A DNA stretch of 64,000 nt from Serilophus lunatus (Eukaryota; Chordata; Aves; Passeriformes; Eurylaimidae), in NCBI GenBank assembly GCA_013399895.1, contig VXBA01001570.1:1024593-1088592 (forward strand). The letters run 5' to 3'. This document shows positions 1-11,640 of this stretch, one piece after another. The notes below the pieces were generated by a model. It saw nothing but the letters and a program-made list of their open reading frames with translations. It searched no databases and was not told the origin of the DNA. Position numbers and translations under genes: made by a program. How positions within the stretch are numbered: position 1 is the stretch's first letter; each line of letters starts with the position of its first letter.

Positions 1-895
1 GGCCGCTCCGTGAGGGCCGGGCGCTGTCCGGGTGTCTTTTATCATTCACAGCGTGTGCTCAGCCCGTGGAGGTTTTATTTCTGTTAAATTCCTTGATGTT
101 ATTGAGCTTCAAATCACAACGGCTACACAGAGTTAATCTGACGTGGTTTAATCGCAGCGAATCATCACTTGTGTTCCGCGGAGTCACAGAATCTCCTCAG
201 CTGGAACGGACCCACAGGGAACGCCCAGTGCAACCCATAGCCTTGCTCAGGTCTGATGGAGCTTTTTAAATTACAGTTTTCTGCTTTAGAGGTGGCAAAG
301 CCTCGTCCCCAAAAGCAAACGCAGATTTAGTCCCTGAGATCCTCTGCACAGGACGTTGTGTGCAGCCCCCTTCATCCCTGAGTGACAATACCTGCCTGGA
401 GTGAGGGAAAACACTCGAGCAATAAATAGCCCAGCTTAGATGAGCAAAGCTTTACTCACCAGAGCCTATTTTTAGGGCATAAGTTGAGTTTAAGTGTCTC
501 TAATCGTTACACAGGGAATTGGCACGGGGTTTCTCCTGCTGTATTTTATTTATAGCTGTTTTTTCTCCTTTCCAGGGAGATTTGTCTCATTATTTCCATT
601 ATTATTATTCTGTCTGTCATGATTATTATTCAGTCCATCCACCCATTTTAGGTCTTGTCTGGCATTACCATGGATTATCCCTCTAATGCCTGTTGCCTCC
701 TCACAGAATATCACTTTTGTTGCTAAGAAACTGCTTTTGCATAACAGGCAGCGTGAGCCCAATTTTCTCTACAGCAGCTGCTGAAAGTCCCTGGGAGCAG
801 CAGGTGCTGCCTGGAGCCAGAGCTGGAGTGTCCAGGGCAGAATTCCCACATGGAGTCCCAGTGTGTGAGGGACCTGTGCTCGGGGATTGTTCCCT

Positions 896-1080
896 GGGAG
901 GATGGGGAAAGGGCTGGGATGGATTTTCCAGGAAAACTGTGGCTGCACCAGCCCTGGAAGTGTCCAGTTCCACAGGTTGGAGCAACCTGGGATAGTGGGA
1001 GGTGTCCCTGCCCGTAGCAGGGGGTGGGAATGGATGATGTTAAAGGGTCTTTCCAACCCAAACCATTCCCTGATTCTGTG
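896..1080 (+). repeat. CR1 LINE 3' fragment
   Basis: Plus-orientation CR1 tail. It has the avian CR1 phrase for 'cctggaagtgtccag...aacctgggatagtgggaggtgtccctgccc' and ends in CCAACCCAAACCATTCCCTGATTCTGTG, the typical 3' terminus. It is 5'-truncated, as CR1 copies usually are. Confidence 0.85.
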
Positions 1081-1160
1081 GTACAGTGACTTTGTGACTG
1101 AGAAGAAAAGCAGCAAAGGTCACTTGAGCATCTCCAGCCTCCTGCACATTGGGACAGGAG

Positions 1161-1552
1161 CAATCACAGGTTGGAAAAGCCCTGCAGGATCATCAAGGCC
1201 AGTCTGTGTCCCATGTCTAACCCATGTCCCCAAGTGCCACGTCCACATGGATTTTAAATCCTTCCATCAATGCCCTGGCCAGCTTTTTGCAATGTTTAAC
1301 AACCCTTTTAGTGAAGAAATATTCCCTAATATCCAGCTTAACCCTCCCCTGGCACAGCTTGAGGCCGTTTCCTCTCCTCCTGCCCCTTGTTCCCTGGGAG
1401 CAGAGCCCGACTCCCCCTGAGTCCCCCTTCCTGTCAGAGAGTTGCAGAGAATTCCAGGTGCCCCTGAGCCCCCTTTTCTCCAGGCTGAGCCCCCCCAGCC
1501 CCCTCAGCTCCTGGAGTACCTGGGATTGCTCCCTGTCCCTGTCCCCCAGGGC
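1161..1552 (-). repeat. CR1 LINE 3' fragment, older subfamily
   Basis: Minus-orientation copy starting AATCACAGGTTGGAAAAGCCC and continuing through GTGAAGAAATATTCCCTAATATCCAGC and the C-rich internal part (CAGGCTGAGCCCCCCCAGCC). It is diverged from the younger copies in the window and closer to the 'ttggaaaagacc' type. Confidence 0.8.
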
Positions 1553-2353
1553 ACAAACCACTTGTGTTTTCACACAGAGAAGAGCCTCCAGCAGCGATTT
1601 CGGCCACACTGGGCCCATTTTAGCACTGCCACGGGAACCCTGGTGTGTGTCTGTGTGCAGCAGCTCCCTGGATGGGAAGATCCACCCTGTCCCTGTGTTC
1701 CCACTGGGAACATCCATGTGCAAATCCCCCCCCCCCAGCTCTGAGGCTGTTTGTGCTGCAGGTCAAGGCACAGCCACGGTGACATTTCCTCTCCCCGCCG
1801 GCTCTTCGTGTTGCCATGGGGACCAGATGCACTGGCTCTTTTATCTGAAGTATCTATTAACCAAAGCTTCCTATTAATTTCCCCTCCACAGAATCCATTA
1901 GGGATTCACCTGAACACCACGAAGGCTTTTTAGGTCCCAAATCTCAGAAACCTGCCCCTCGTTCCGGGGTGAGCTCAGAGACGTCGCGGCCTCGAGTGCA
2001 GCTGATGGAAATGTTTTTGCCATCAATAAATTACTTGGTAATGAGGGAATAAAGAGCATGAGGAGAAGGGGCACGTCAGCCTTTCCATATGGAATGTACT
2101 CAAGCCTCAGGACATTGTTTCCAAGCCAGGGATAATTCAGTCTGGGAGTCAAGGAGAGCAGCAGGTGGGGGTGGATGGGCTGTACCTGCCTCATCCTCAG
2201 ACGTCCAGAACAGGATTATGACCATGGCAGGGACCAGAGTCACTTTGTCACCTTGGTTCTCCTGCTTCCTTTGGCTTCTCTTACCAAGGTCACCACCAAA
2301 AGTGTCCCAAACCAGGGCACTAATGTGTCCAGGCATCAGGGAGATGGAGACAC

Positions 2354-2740
2354 CACAGAATCGTGGAATCACAGGATGGTTTGGGTTGGGAGGGACCTTA
2401 AACTTCTCGTTCCAATGCCCTGCCATGGGCAGGGACACCTTCCACTATCCCAGGTTGCTCCAACCTGGAATTTGATACTTCCAGGGATGGAGCAGCCACA
2501 GCTTCTCTGGGAAATCCATTCCAGCCCCTCAACACCCTCACAGCTAAGGATTCCTTCCCAATATCCCATCTCTCCCAGTGGGAAGCCATTCCCTGTGTCC
2601 TGTCCCTCCATCCCTTATCCCAAGTCCCTCTCCAGCTGCTGGAGCCCCTTCAGGCTCTGGAAGTGGCTCCAAGGTCTCCCTGGACCCTTCCCATCTCCAG
2701 CTGAACATTCCCAGCTCTCCCAGCCTGGCTCCCAAAGCTG
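2354..2740 (-). repeat. CR1 LINE 3' fragment
   Basis: Minus-orientation copy. It begins with ACAGAATCGTGGAATCACAG and GGTTTGGGTTGGGAGGGACC, then carries the full set of CR1 3' phrases (CATGGGCAGGGACACC, GCAGCCACAGCTTCTCTGGG, CTCCAGCTGCTGGAGCCCC). One of the longer copies in the window. Confidence 0.9.
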
Positions 2741-4298
2741 GAATCTGTCTCCTGAACAGCATCAGTGGTGCAGCTCCCACTTCCAGTGACACCACAATTG
2801 GGAAGAAAGGCTCTGTAACACCCATCTGAGGGTGTCTCCAAACCACCACGTCCCTCCTGTACAGACCAACCCTCCCCACGGCCCTGGGGACCCCCAAGGC
2901 TCTGTCAGGTAACTCAGGTAAAAGCCCCAGCCAGAGTTCTGGGAACAGAGAGGGGAGTTAAATACCCAGGGGAGGAAGAGCAGAGCAAAAACGAGAGGTT
3001 GTGACAGGGCTGCCACATTGTGTGGCAGGAGGGTTAATTTTTTGTGAAACTGCCATTTCATATTCCCTTTCAGACAAGCTGAATTACACGGTGCTGGCTG
3101 CTGCAGGAGTAGCATAATTTTCCTCACAGAAATAATGACAGGGTACTTAAAAAGCAAGTGAATGGATGGCTGAAGGACTGGGCAGAGACTTCAGAAATCC
3201 AGGCTGAGCCCTCACCTTGGCTACAGCTCCTTTGGTGACCTTGGGCCGGTCATTTCATCTTCCTGTGTCTCAATTCCCTGCCAATAACCTGGGAGTAATA
3301 ACTGTTCTTTCTCTGTCTGGCTTATTTAGGCTGAAAACTCAGAGTTTAGAGCTCGTGTTTTCTCTGCTTTGAAGGCAAGGAAGCCAAAGAGCTTCAATCC
3401 ATGTTCAGGTGTCTGGGACAACCATGAAATACAACACGGATGATCATAAAGGGCTGGGATATGTGGTTTGGAACATCCTAAGTGGGAAGGGCTGAGGAAT
3501 TCCTAATCCATCATTCCTCATCTCTTCCCTCAAAAAATGGTGAAGTTTGGATCTGTGCTAAGATTTCCAAAAGCATCCAAATAATTTGGGAACAGAGGCC
3601 AGGCTGATTTATTGAATCCCTGAGTTACTTTTGAAAGGGTGAGTGGGTAATTTAGACAGAATTTCCTGTGAGGTCTTTCTGCTCAGTCCTGCTGCAGCAG
3701 CCTCTCAGTTTTTCCAGTGTAAATTGAGGTTTGCAGGCAGCTGTGTACCCAGGTTTTATCCATCCCCCCAGCTTTTAGGGGTCTGTGTGATTTCCAGAAG
3801 CCAAAAGAAGATGGTTCCTTGCTACAACAGCCAAAGACAAGATTTCCTCTATAGCTGAGCAATTTGCTGTACAAAGGGAACAATTCTAAAAATAGGGAGA
3901 AATGGCACCCTGACATTAAGAGGAAGGATGACCCAATCCCCAACTTGCTGCAGGGGTTTTTGTCCTCTAACTGCCTTCCCCATTAGAGCTGTGATGACAT
4001 TATTTGCTGTGGTTTTGTGGGGCACGAGGCCACAGGCACCTGGAAAGGAGGATTTTGATCAGCCTGCAGAGGCTTGTTGGGGAACACTAAATCAAAGGAG
4101 TTTCATTTACATCAGACACCAGCCCGGCCACTGCAGCATTAATGGCTGCACTGCTGCCCTTGGAATGTGGTGTGGGTTTAATCTGTCAGTGGGGGAGTAA
4201 GAGACGGGGGAGAGCAAGTTGTTCTGGCTTATGAAATGTGGAGCTTTCCTTCCAAGTGCCACTGATTTGTACAGGTTTAAAATTCTCTTGGCAATAGG

Positions 4299-4440
4299 GG
4301 TGGCTGCCCCATTCCTGGAAGTGTCCGAGGCCAGGTTGGAGCAGCCTGGGACAGTGGGAGGTGTCCCTGCCCAGGGCAGGGGGTGGCACTGGATGGGCTT
4401 TAAGGTCTCTCCCAACCCAAACCATTCTGTGATTCTTTGA
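4299..4440 (+). repeat. CR1 LINE 3' fragment
   Basis: Plus-orientation tail from GTGGCTGCCCCATTCCTGG to CCAACCCAAACCATTCTGTG, ending GATTCTTTGA. It is the interspersed repeat nearest to the mir-7-3 hairpin. Confidence 0.88.
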
Positions 4441-5008
4441 CTCTCAAATCCCATATTCCATACTACCAGTGATGTGGGCACTGAGTATATCCTGGGTAGG
4501 TTAAAAAAAGAAAGTTCTCTACAGCACCAACAACCCAAATTATTAAAGACATTTCAGTACTTTTACCACTGACCTCGGCAGAATTCAGGAGTTTCATTTT
4601 CACACCTAAATACCTTTGAGAATAGAGGCTCTGAGTGGTGTTGAAAATTTGTTCTTTTTATATTTTGAAGCCCTGCTGGACGCAAAGGGCTCAACTCTCC
4701 AAACAACCCCTGCCAGGCATCGAGATCCCAGCGGTGTCCAGATGCCCAGCACAGCCCTGCCCCTGCCCTGGTCTGTTGAGGGGGCTTTGAGGGAGAACTT
4801 CCCTGCCTGAAAGCTGATTTCCATGTGAAATTGTGTGGCAGGGAGACAGGTTTGGGAAGCTGCAGGATGAGTTTGGTTCTTCTCAGACACCTCTTTGCTT
4901 CTCTCATCCCCAGATTTGCTTGATTTTAAAGGGGTGGGATGAGGAGCAGAACAACTGATACGACCTCCAAAGCACTTTCAGACATCCTCAGCTCTCTGGG
5001 CCGTGGCA

Positions 5009-5093
5009 GCCTGGGCTGTATGGCAGGCTATGATTTGTTGTCACCTTTATAAACAGAACAACAAAATCACTAGTCTTCCACACAGAGCCAGGC
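5009..5093 (-). ncRNA. MIR7-3: mir-7-3 microRNA precursor hairpin
   Basis: Read on the minus strand, this stretch holds the complete mature miR-7-5p (24 nt at 5057-5080, beginning TGGAAGACTAGTGATTTTGT). An 18-nt loop follows, containing TTTATAAAGG. The 3' arm is at 5019-5040, starting CAACAAATCATAGCC. The arms pair along their length with one bulged T in the GATTTTGTTG/CAACAAATC segment, and the lower stem continues with GCCTGG (5088-5093) against CCAGGC (5009-5014). miR-7 is an ancient bilaterian microRNA enriched in neuroendocrine cells, pituitary and pancreatic islets. Of the three vertebrate copies, I assign this to miR-7-3 because it lies upstream of DPP9 and divergent from it, as I recall for human MIR7-3. 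Mature-sequence identity alone would not separate the three paralogues. The short ORFs over the hairpin are spurious. Confidence 0.96.
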
Positions 5094-8000
5094 CAGGAGA
5101 GCAGCGCTCCCTCCTCAGGGACGTCCTCCTGCACCTCTTCTCCTCTTGGCCTTCCTTGTTTCCTCCTCCTTTCATTCTTGTTCTCGCTTCTCTTCAGGGA
5201 TGGATGGTGCTCTTTGCTGAGTTCCTCCTGAGACAACATCAAATCTCCCTGTAATCATCTCTCCAATTTGGGGCCGTTCCCGTGAGTTTCTGCTCCATTT
5301 TCTCACTCTGGAGACTCCCCAGGGATATCAGGGCTCAGCAGGGGCTCCTCTTTCCTTCCCCTGTGATAAACTTCTGCAGGAGTGCTCTGTCAACCTGTCT
5401 GTCTCCCAGTTCTATTTCAGCCTGACTAAAATAAGCAAATGCAATATATACTGAGGAATGCTGGAGAAAAAGACTCAGCAAAGAAAAAGATAATGACAGT
5501 GCCGAGTTTCCTGGAATCCCACTGAGAAGCTGATTTAAACAAGAAAAACAAACCCTTTTTGCTATTTCCTTTTCTCTGGATTTGTTGATGAGCAATCTTT
5601 AGCTCATCCCAGGTCCAGCTTTGCTTTCACTCCCCAGCTTTTCTCTGTTAATACCTCACATATGGCACGGATAAAGGTGTGAAAGGACAATGCTGGCTCA
5701 CATCCATGGAAAGGATCTGACTTTATTCCTTGTCTGAGTGAGGCTTACTTACCTCAGCCACTGAAGTCAGGCAGGGAACAGCATCCTCCCCATCTGCACC
5801 AAGCCTGTTAGATGGGACTTTTAAAATAATAAAAAAGAGAAAGAAACAGAACTATCCCTCAGGAGCTGCTGCTCCTTCCATGGGAGGAGAAAGTGTGGAG
5901 CAACAGGAGAGGGTTTGCTGCTGCTGACAGGGGTTGTGCCCTGTGTAAGCTCAGAGAGAGCAGCTCCATCCTTCCCTCCCCCTCTCTCCCTTTTTTTTTT
6001 TTAACATATGTGCTTTCTATGGGCACTTTAATCAAACTCCAGATGGGTTGTTTCAGTCGGGGGATTTGTGCTGCTGCAGAGATAAGAGTCCTTTGTGCTG
6101 GCCTAGGTAGCAAGAGTGTTTGTGATAGCTGGAGCTGATACCAGGAGATGTCCAGGTGGTCTTATTTAACAGGGAACATTAGTGATACCACCATTGTCCA
6201 GGAAATCAGATAAAAATGGGTGCAGGTGTTACCCAACCCCGTGTTTGTGTAAGGACAGTGCCAACTGCTGAGTGCTGCCTGCACTGAACCACAGAGCAGC
6301 ACTGCAGAGGGGGGATGTTCTTGTGCAAGGTCTCTGTCACCCCCAAACTTCCCACTGAAAGGGAAAAATTTAATCCTTGTGGGTCTTTTCCAACTCAGGG
6401 TATTTATAATTCTAATCCTGAGTATCAAGTGAGTGTGCACTCCTTGCTCAGACTGAAGAGAAGCTGGATTTCCTAAACTGAAGCATTTCACCTGAACTAC
6501 TGTGATGGATTGGAAAAGAAAATGGAAAAAATAACTCCTTTCCACCATGTATTTCCCTCTCTGCTTTCCCACATTCAGGGAGTGAGACAATATCTAGAAA
6601 TAAAAATTCAGGACAATTCATTCTTCTGCCTAGGATAATTAGAAGAGAGAATTGTACAGATGGATGAACTTCAGAGAGAGAAGACAGTTTGGGAAGTGCT
6701 AACCTGGACTGTAATTTCAGGTGACAAGGACACTCTTTAGTCCTTGTTCTGGAACAACACTGCCTGGCACAGTGATATAACAGCTCCAGGAAGGGATTCA
6801 CCACAAATCACTGCTACAAAACCACGTAAAAATCAAGACAGAAGAAGTATGAGCGAGGCCTGGGCTCTTCTGCTGGTTTTACACACAGCCATTCCCTTCC
6901 CAGAGTGAGGTATTCAGCAGAAAACATCGATGCCAGGCTCAGAGCCTCCTGTCTAGACTCCAGCTCGTGGGATCTGTCTCGGTGGGGTCATATTTCTCCA
7001 TGTGATATTTTTCAGGACGGGATCTGCCACCTCCAGTTTGTCCCAGAGATTTCAGGGACGTGGCAGCTCATGGCCCCTCGTACTGGTGGCAGCTGGAAGG
7101 CTGCTGGAGTTCCTTGGGGAGTGTTTCTGGGGGTGGGAGCTGAACTGAGCTGGGAAGAGCCTGGTGAGAGGGAGTGGGGACTCTTGGCCTCCAGCTATGT
7201 CAGAACAGGCTCATCACGGAGAGATCCCCAGCTGCACTTCCAGGCTGTAAATTAAACAAACAGTATTTCCTCTCTCCCAGAGCACAGGGATGGCAGAGAG
7301 AACAGTGTGGCCTTATTGCTGTTATTTCCTCTGGTTTCAATCTCTGTCCTCTGCCCCCCACCTCCTCCCCAGACCCGTGGTGCCCACTTTACCCGATTTG
7401 TCATTTATTACCCTTCTTTAAAGAGAGACAGGGAGAAAAATGCTCAGTGCAAATTATATTTTGAGCTGTTGTGCTTTGCCTCTTTGGTGGATAATAAATC
7501 TCTCTGGCAATGCTCCTCTGTATAGGATTTGTCATTAAATGCAATTAAACAAACCCTGCAGGTGTCCATGATCAGGCCTGCAGTAGCCCATTCACAACTG
7601 CAATGTTATTATCAGCCTGACAACAAAACACCAGATATTTCCTGAGCTCCTCTGATCGATGAGCTCGCCTGACTTGGAACTGGAGGGAGGAGAAAAGGGG
7701 GACCAGAGCAGTTCAAATGCTCTTTAGAGTTATTGATGCAAAAGTCAAAAAGCTGCTCAGCAATCAGAGGAAAGGTGGAGAGAGGAAAAGGCAGAGGATG
7801 GGAAAAATGAGAGAGGAGTGTTTGGGTGTAAAAAGGTAGAAATGAGGCAAGATAGCACATGGTACCATCTACCCAATGAGTTGATTAATGCACAAAGGCA
7901 GGATTTAGGAGGCCAGGAAGGTATTTGGGGATGATTCTTTAGCAGTTGGGCTTTTAGTGGTGAGTCATGTAGGTTCCATCTCCAGTCAGCACAAATGTCC

Positions 8001-8147
8001 CTCTCACTCTGAGAAAGGACTTGACTGGCAAGTAGACCTGCTGTCCAGGGATGTTTGTCTGTCTCCATGAACTGTAATCAAATGGCTGGATCAGACACCC
8101 AACTAATTGTAAATCCCAGCTGGAGCAGCCAAAGGAATTGGCTTTTT

Positions 8148-8278
8148 CAAGGCTGGGTTGGACAGGGATTAGAACAACCTGGGGTAGTGGAAAGTGTCCC
8201 TATCCATGACAGGGGGTGGAACTGGATGAGCTTTAAAGTCCTTTCCAACCCAAACCATCCTGGGATTCTGTGATTCCA
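8148..8278 (+). repeat. CR1 LINE 3' fragment
   Basis: Plus-orientation tail: AACAACCTGGGGTAGTGGAA, GGGGGTGGAACTGGATGAGC and CCAACCCAAACCATCCTGGG, ending in GATTCTGTGATTCC. Confidence 0.87.
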
Positions 8279-9337
8279 TGAATTCACATCCCTTTCCACC
8301 TTTATTCACAGGGAGCCATGTCCTGGCACAGCCTTGGGAAGCACACACTCCAGAGGTGCTGCCTGGCAGGATTTGTCCAAAACAGATGCAACAACATTCA
8401 CACCAGAATTGTTGTGTGCTCTGACAATCAGGAACAGGAAAAAAGCTCCTGTGGTTTCTGTCAGCCATCCCAGACAGCCTGTGGAGTGTGAAGGTCAGGG
8501 ATTCACAGGGGACTGGCTGCCAGCAAGTCCAGTGAGGGAGAAAAATTTGCAACCACCAGTCGAATTCTTCTGCCTGACTCGTTTGCTCAGCTCTGCCTCG
8601 GGGTGGGACTTCATCCCTCTCCTGCCCTCACCCCAGGAATCCTGGTTTAGCACAGCTGGAATTGCAGTGACAAGGGACAAAGGTTGTATTACTGTCCCTG
8701 TGCCACTGAAAACAAGGGATTTGGGGGCTGGAAAAAGGGGGTTGGGTGGGTAACAATGGTGTAAGGGCTGATTATTTACATCTACAAAAAAAACCTGCTG
8801 TAGGGGTCTTTAAGATTTTATAGTCTCATCTGTAGGACCAACAGAACCTTGTTTACTGTCATGGGATCATTTTGGGATTGTGAGAGAAGGAGCAAGGAAT
8901 TCTGTGATCAATCTGTGGGTCTCAGGATGACAAATTCCCTGGATCCTGCATCCACTTCACTCTGCCATGCTGGTCTCTGGCTCCCTGGGTGCCAGGACAG
9001 TCCAGATTCCCATAGCCAAGAATCCTCTTTCCCTTACTCTCCTACCCAAATCTTGGAGGCTTTCCCTCTCCACTTTGTGTCCTTCTTTCCACATCGTATT
9101 CCCATGTAACCTGCTGTTTTGTGCCACTGGCAAACCAGTGTGTGATTATCTGGTGGCACCAGACAGGACTGGTGTGTTGAAGGTGCCAGGAGGGCTCTGT
9201 CCCTGTGGCACCACACAAGGTGGCCACCAAATCTGGCTGCAAAGTGTCAAGTCACTGGCCACACCAATGGTGCTGGTCCTTGGGTCACTGGGGGTCTGCA
9301 AGGGCATGGAAAAATCCACAGCTGCCAGTATTGTTTA

Positions 9338-9590
9338 TCATGGAATCCCAGAGTGGTTTGGGTTAGAAAGACCTTAAAGCTCATCCAGTTCCATCCCTGT
9401 AATGGGCAGGGACACCTCCCACTATCCCAGGTGGCTCCAACCTGGCCTTGGACACTTCCAGGAATGGGGCAGCCACAGCTTCTCTGGGCAACCTGTGCCA
9501 GGGCCTCCCCACCCTCACAGCCACGAATTCCTTCTCCCATCTTTCAATGGTGAAACCATTCCCCTTTGTCCTGTCACTCCAGGTGCTTGT
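9338..9590 (-). repeat. CR1 LINE 3' fragment
   Basis: Minus-orientation copy starting TCATGGAATCCCAGAGTGGTT and running through CACTATCCCAGGTGGCTCC and TCTCTGGGCAACCTGTGCC to the TTTGTCCTGTCACTCC phrase. Confidence 0.9.
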
Positions 9591-11585
9591 AAAATTTGAT
9601 GAATAAAAATTTATGAATAAATCAATTTTGCTTGACTTCCCCTACAGACCTTGGGGACGTCTGAGATGACGCTGGGTCAGAACATTTGGGAGCCACGGCT
9701 GTCGCAAACCGGGAGCTGTGGCACGTGGCACTGCCCCTCTCCAGTCCCTCCCACTTCCCTCCGTTTCTGCCTGGACTCTGCTCTCAGCCACACCTTCCAG
9801 AAATGCGGAAACGTCTCTGCTCCTCTCCCCTGGCTGCTGTGGGGTTTGCAGGGCTGACACAGAGGGGCTGTGCTGTTTCCTAGGGAAGAAGGACAGGCTC
9901 TGGCACGTCCCTATGCCAGCCCGGGGAGCCGGGGGCAGCTAACGAGCATCCCTGGGGTGGGGCTGCAGTCCCTGTAAATGAGCTGGGGCTGCTCAGAGCC
10001 CTCAGGACTTGGGTGGAACTGCTGATTTACACCACGGGGCCAAGGCTGGGACTGGTGGGGAAAACCCCCTGGAGTTTCCATCAGTGGGTGTGAGAGCAGG
10101 GAGGGAGCTGAGGGGACACAGGGAGCAAAGAAAGGGCGGAATGGAAATGCACATCGCCTTGGATTGACTTCAACAAACCAACAAACACTTGGGTTTTTTC
10201 CTCTTTCTTTCCACCTCCCTCCCTCCCCAGCTCCAGCAGCTCCTCTCTCCGTGCTGCTCATCTCCCTTTGTGCACCTTTTACCCGCACTCTCCTCTCTAA
10301 ACAGGTGCAGTTGCCACTCAATAGACTTTAATTACCACTTCAAGGGCTCTCACCAGGGTCTGCGGGAGGGTGGAGATGAATTTTCCCGAGGATTATGTGT
10401 GTCTGAGTTCTCTTCAGTCAGATGGCAATATTGCTGTCAGCCTGGATCCTTCGAGAGATCTCTCCTTCATGTTCTCTCTGCTCGTGTTAACAAAAAGAAA
10501 AACTGCTGCTGAAGGGGGAAAAAACCTCCCAGCCATTAACTGGATTAATTAGCAGGACAACAAACGGGTCTGGAGAAAAATATTACAGAAAATTTAAACC
10601 CCAGGAATCCCAGCTGGGCTTCTAAACCGTTATTTGTGCTTGCAAATCAGAAGGGCAGAACTTGGTGTCTCCCAAGATTTCTGGGGGAGACAGGGCTCTA
10701 AAAATACAACTTGTTTTTAACCACTTTACCTTCTTTTTTGCTCTGTGCTCTTCCCATCACAGCTCACCAGAGAGACACGGTGTTAATGCATCCTGCTGGG
10801 ACCCTGGGGATTCCTCCCAGGGAACGTGTCAGCCCAGTCTTGCCTTCAGCACAGTCTGCCTCTGATGGAGGAATTATTCCCAGTGTTTAACTAGTAACAT
10901 AACATTATTTTTATTATTAAGATCCTCTTCAAAAGGCTAATCCTGGAGAATCCAGAGCAGCTGATGCCTGTTGGAGATGCCTAGAATTGTTTGCCCAGGA
11001 TGTGAGTGTGCTCTTGTGGAGATGCACACAGAAATTTAGATTGCTGCAGAAAGGAGCTTGGAATACAACAAGATCTTTTGGGACAGGGAAGATTTGCAAA
11101 TATTTAAAAAATCACTTATTCTGCTCAACATCAACATTTCTAATTTTTCACAAAACGAAATGCAGGAAGGATGGTGTTTTATAGCAAATTAAACAACGTT
11201 TTCTCCTGGCAAAATTAAGTTTGTTTTCCTAAACAAGCAATTCAGCAAATTGGGGAAACACTGTAGCCAAAGCTGCATTTTTCCAGATGTCTTTTCCATC
11301 TTGCCCAGCTCCAGAACAGCTGGGCATGGCCAACATCTGGGCTTCTCTTTGGCTTCTGCATCCATGCATGGATCCAGCCAGTATTCCTGGGGGAATGTCC
11401 AGGCTCCTCTCCCCCCTTGGGCATTATCCCAAACAATACCCCCCAAACTCTGGCTGAGGGTCTCACCTGCAGTCCTGTCTCTGCTCCTCCGGCCTCGTCT
11501 GCCACTCCCATCCCCGTGGCTTTGGTGGCACCTGCAGCACAAAGGCACAGGAGATGAGGGAAGGATGGATGGACAACACTGAGGG

Positions 11586-11640
11586 AATGGTTACTGGTTG
11601 GACTCAACGAACCTGGAGGTCTTTTCCAACCTTGAAGACT
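11586..11640 (+). repeat. Short CR1 3' terminus
   Basis: Only the last ~55 bp of a plus-orientation CR1 is recognisable: GGTTGGACTCAACGAACC and GGAGGTCTTTTCCAACC. The ATTCT tail has decayed. Confidence 0.65.

Larger units (their letters stand above)
1..5008. other. Gene-free left flank of mir-7-3
   Basis: No protein-coding exon or RNA gene is recognisable here. The stretch contains three CR1 3' fragments (listed separately) and an ATT-rich simple stretch near 598-635. The first 40 bases are CpG-rich (GGCCGCTCCG, GGCCGGGCGC), unlike what follows, and could be the edge of a neighbouring CpG-island promoter. If human gene order holds, that neighbour would be FEM1A on the minus strand, but nothing in the window proves this. 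Confidence 0.5.
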
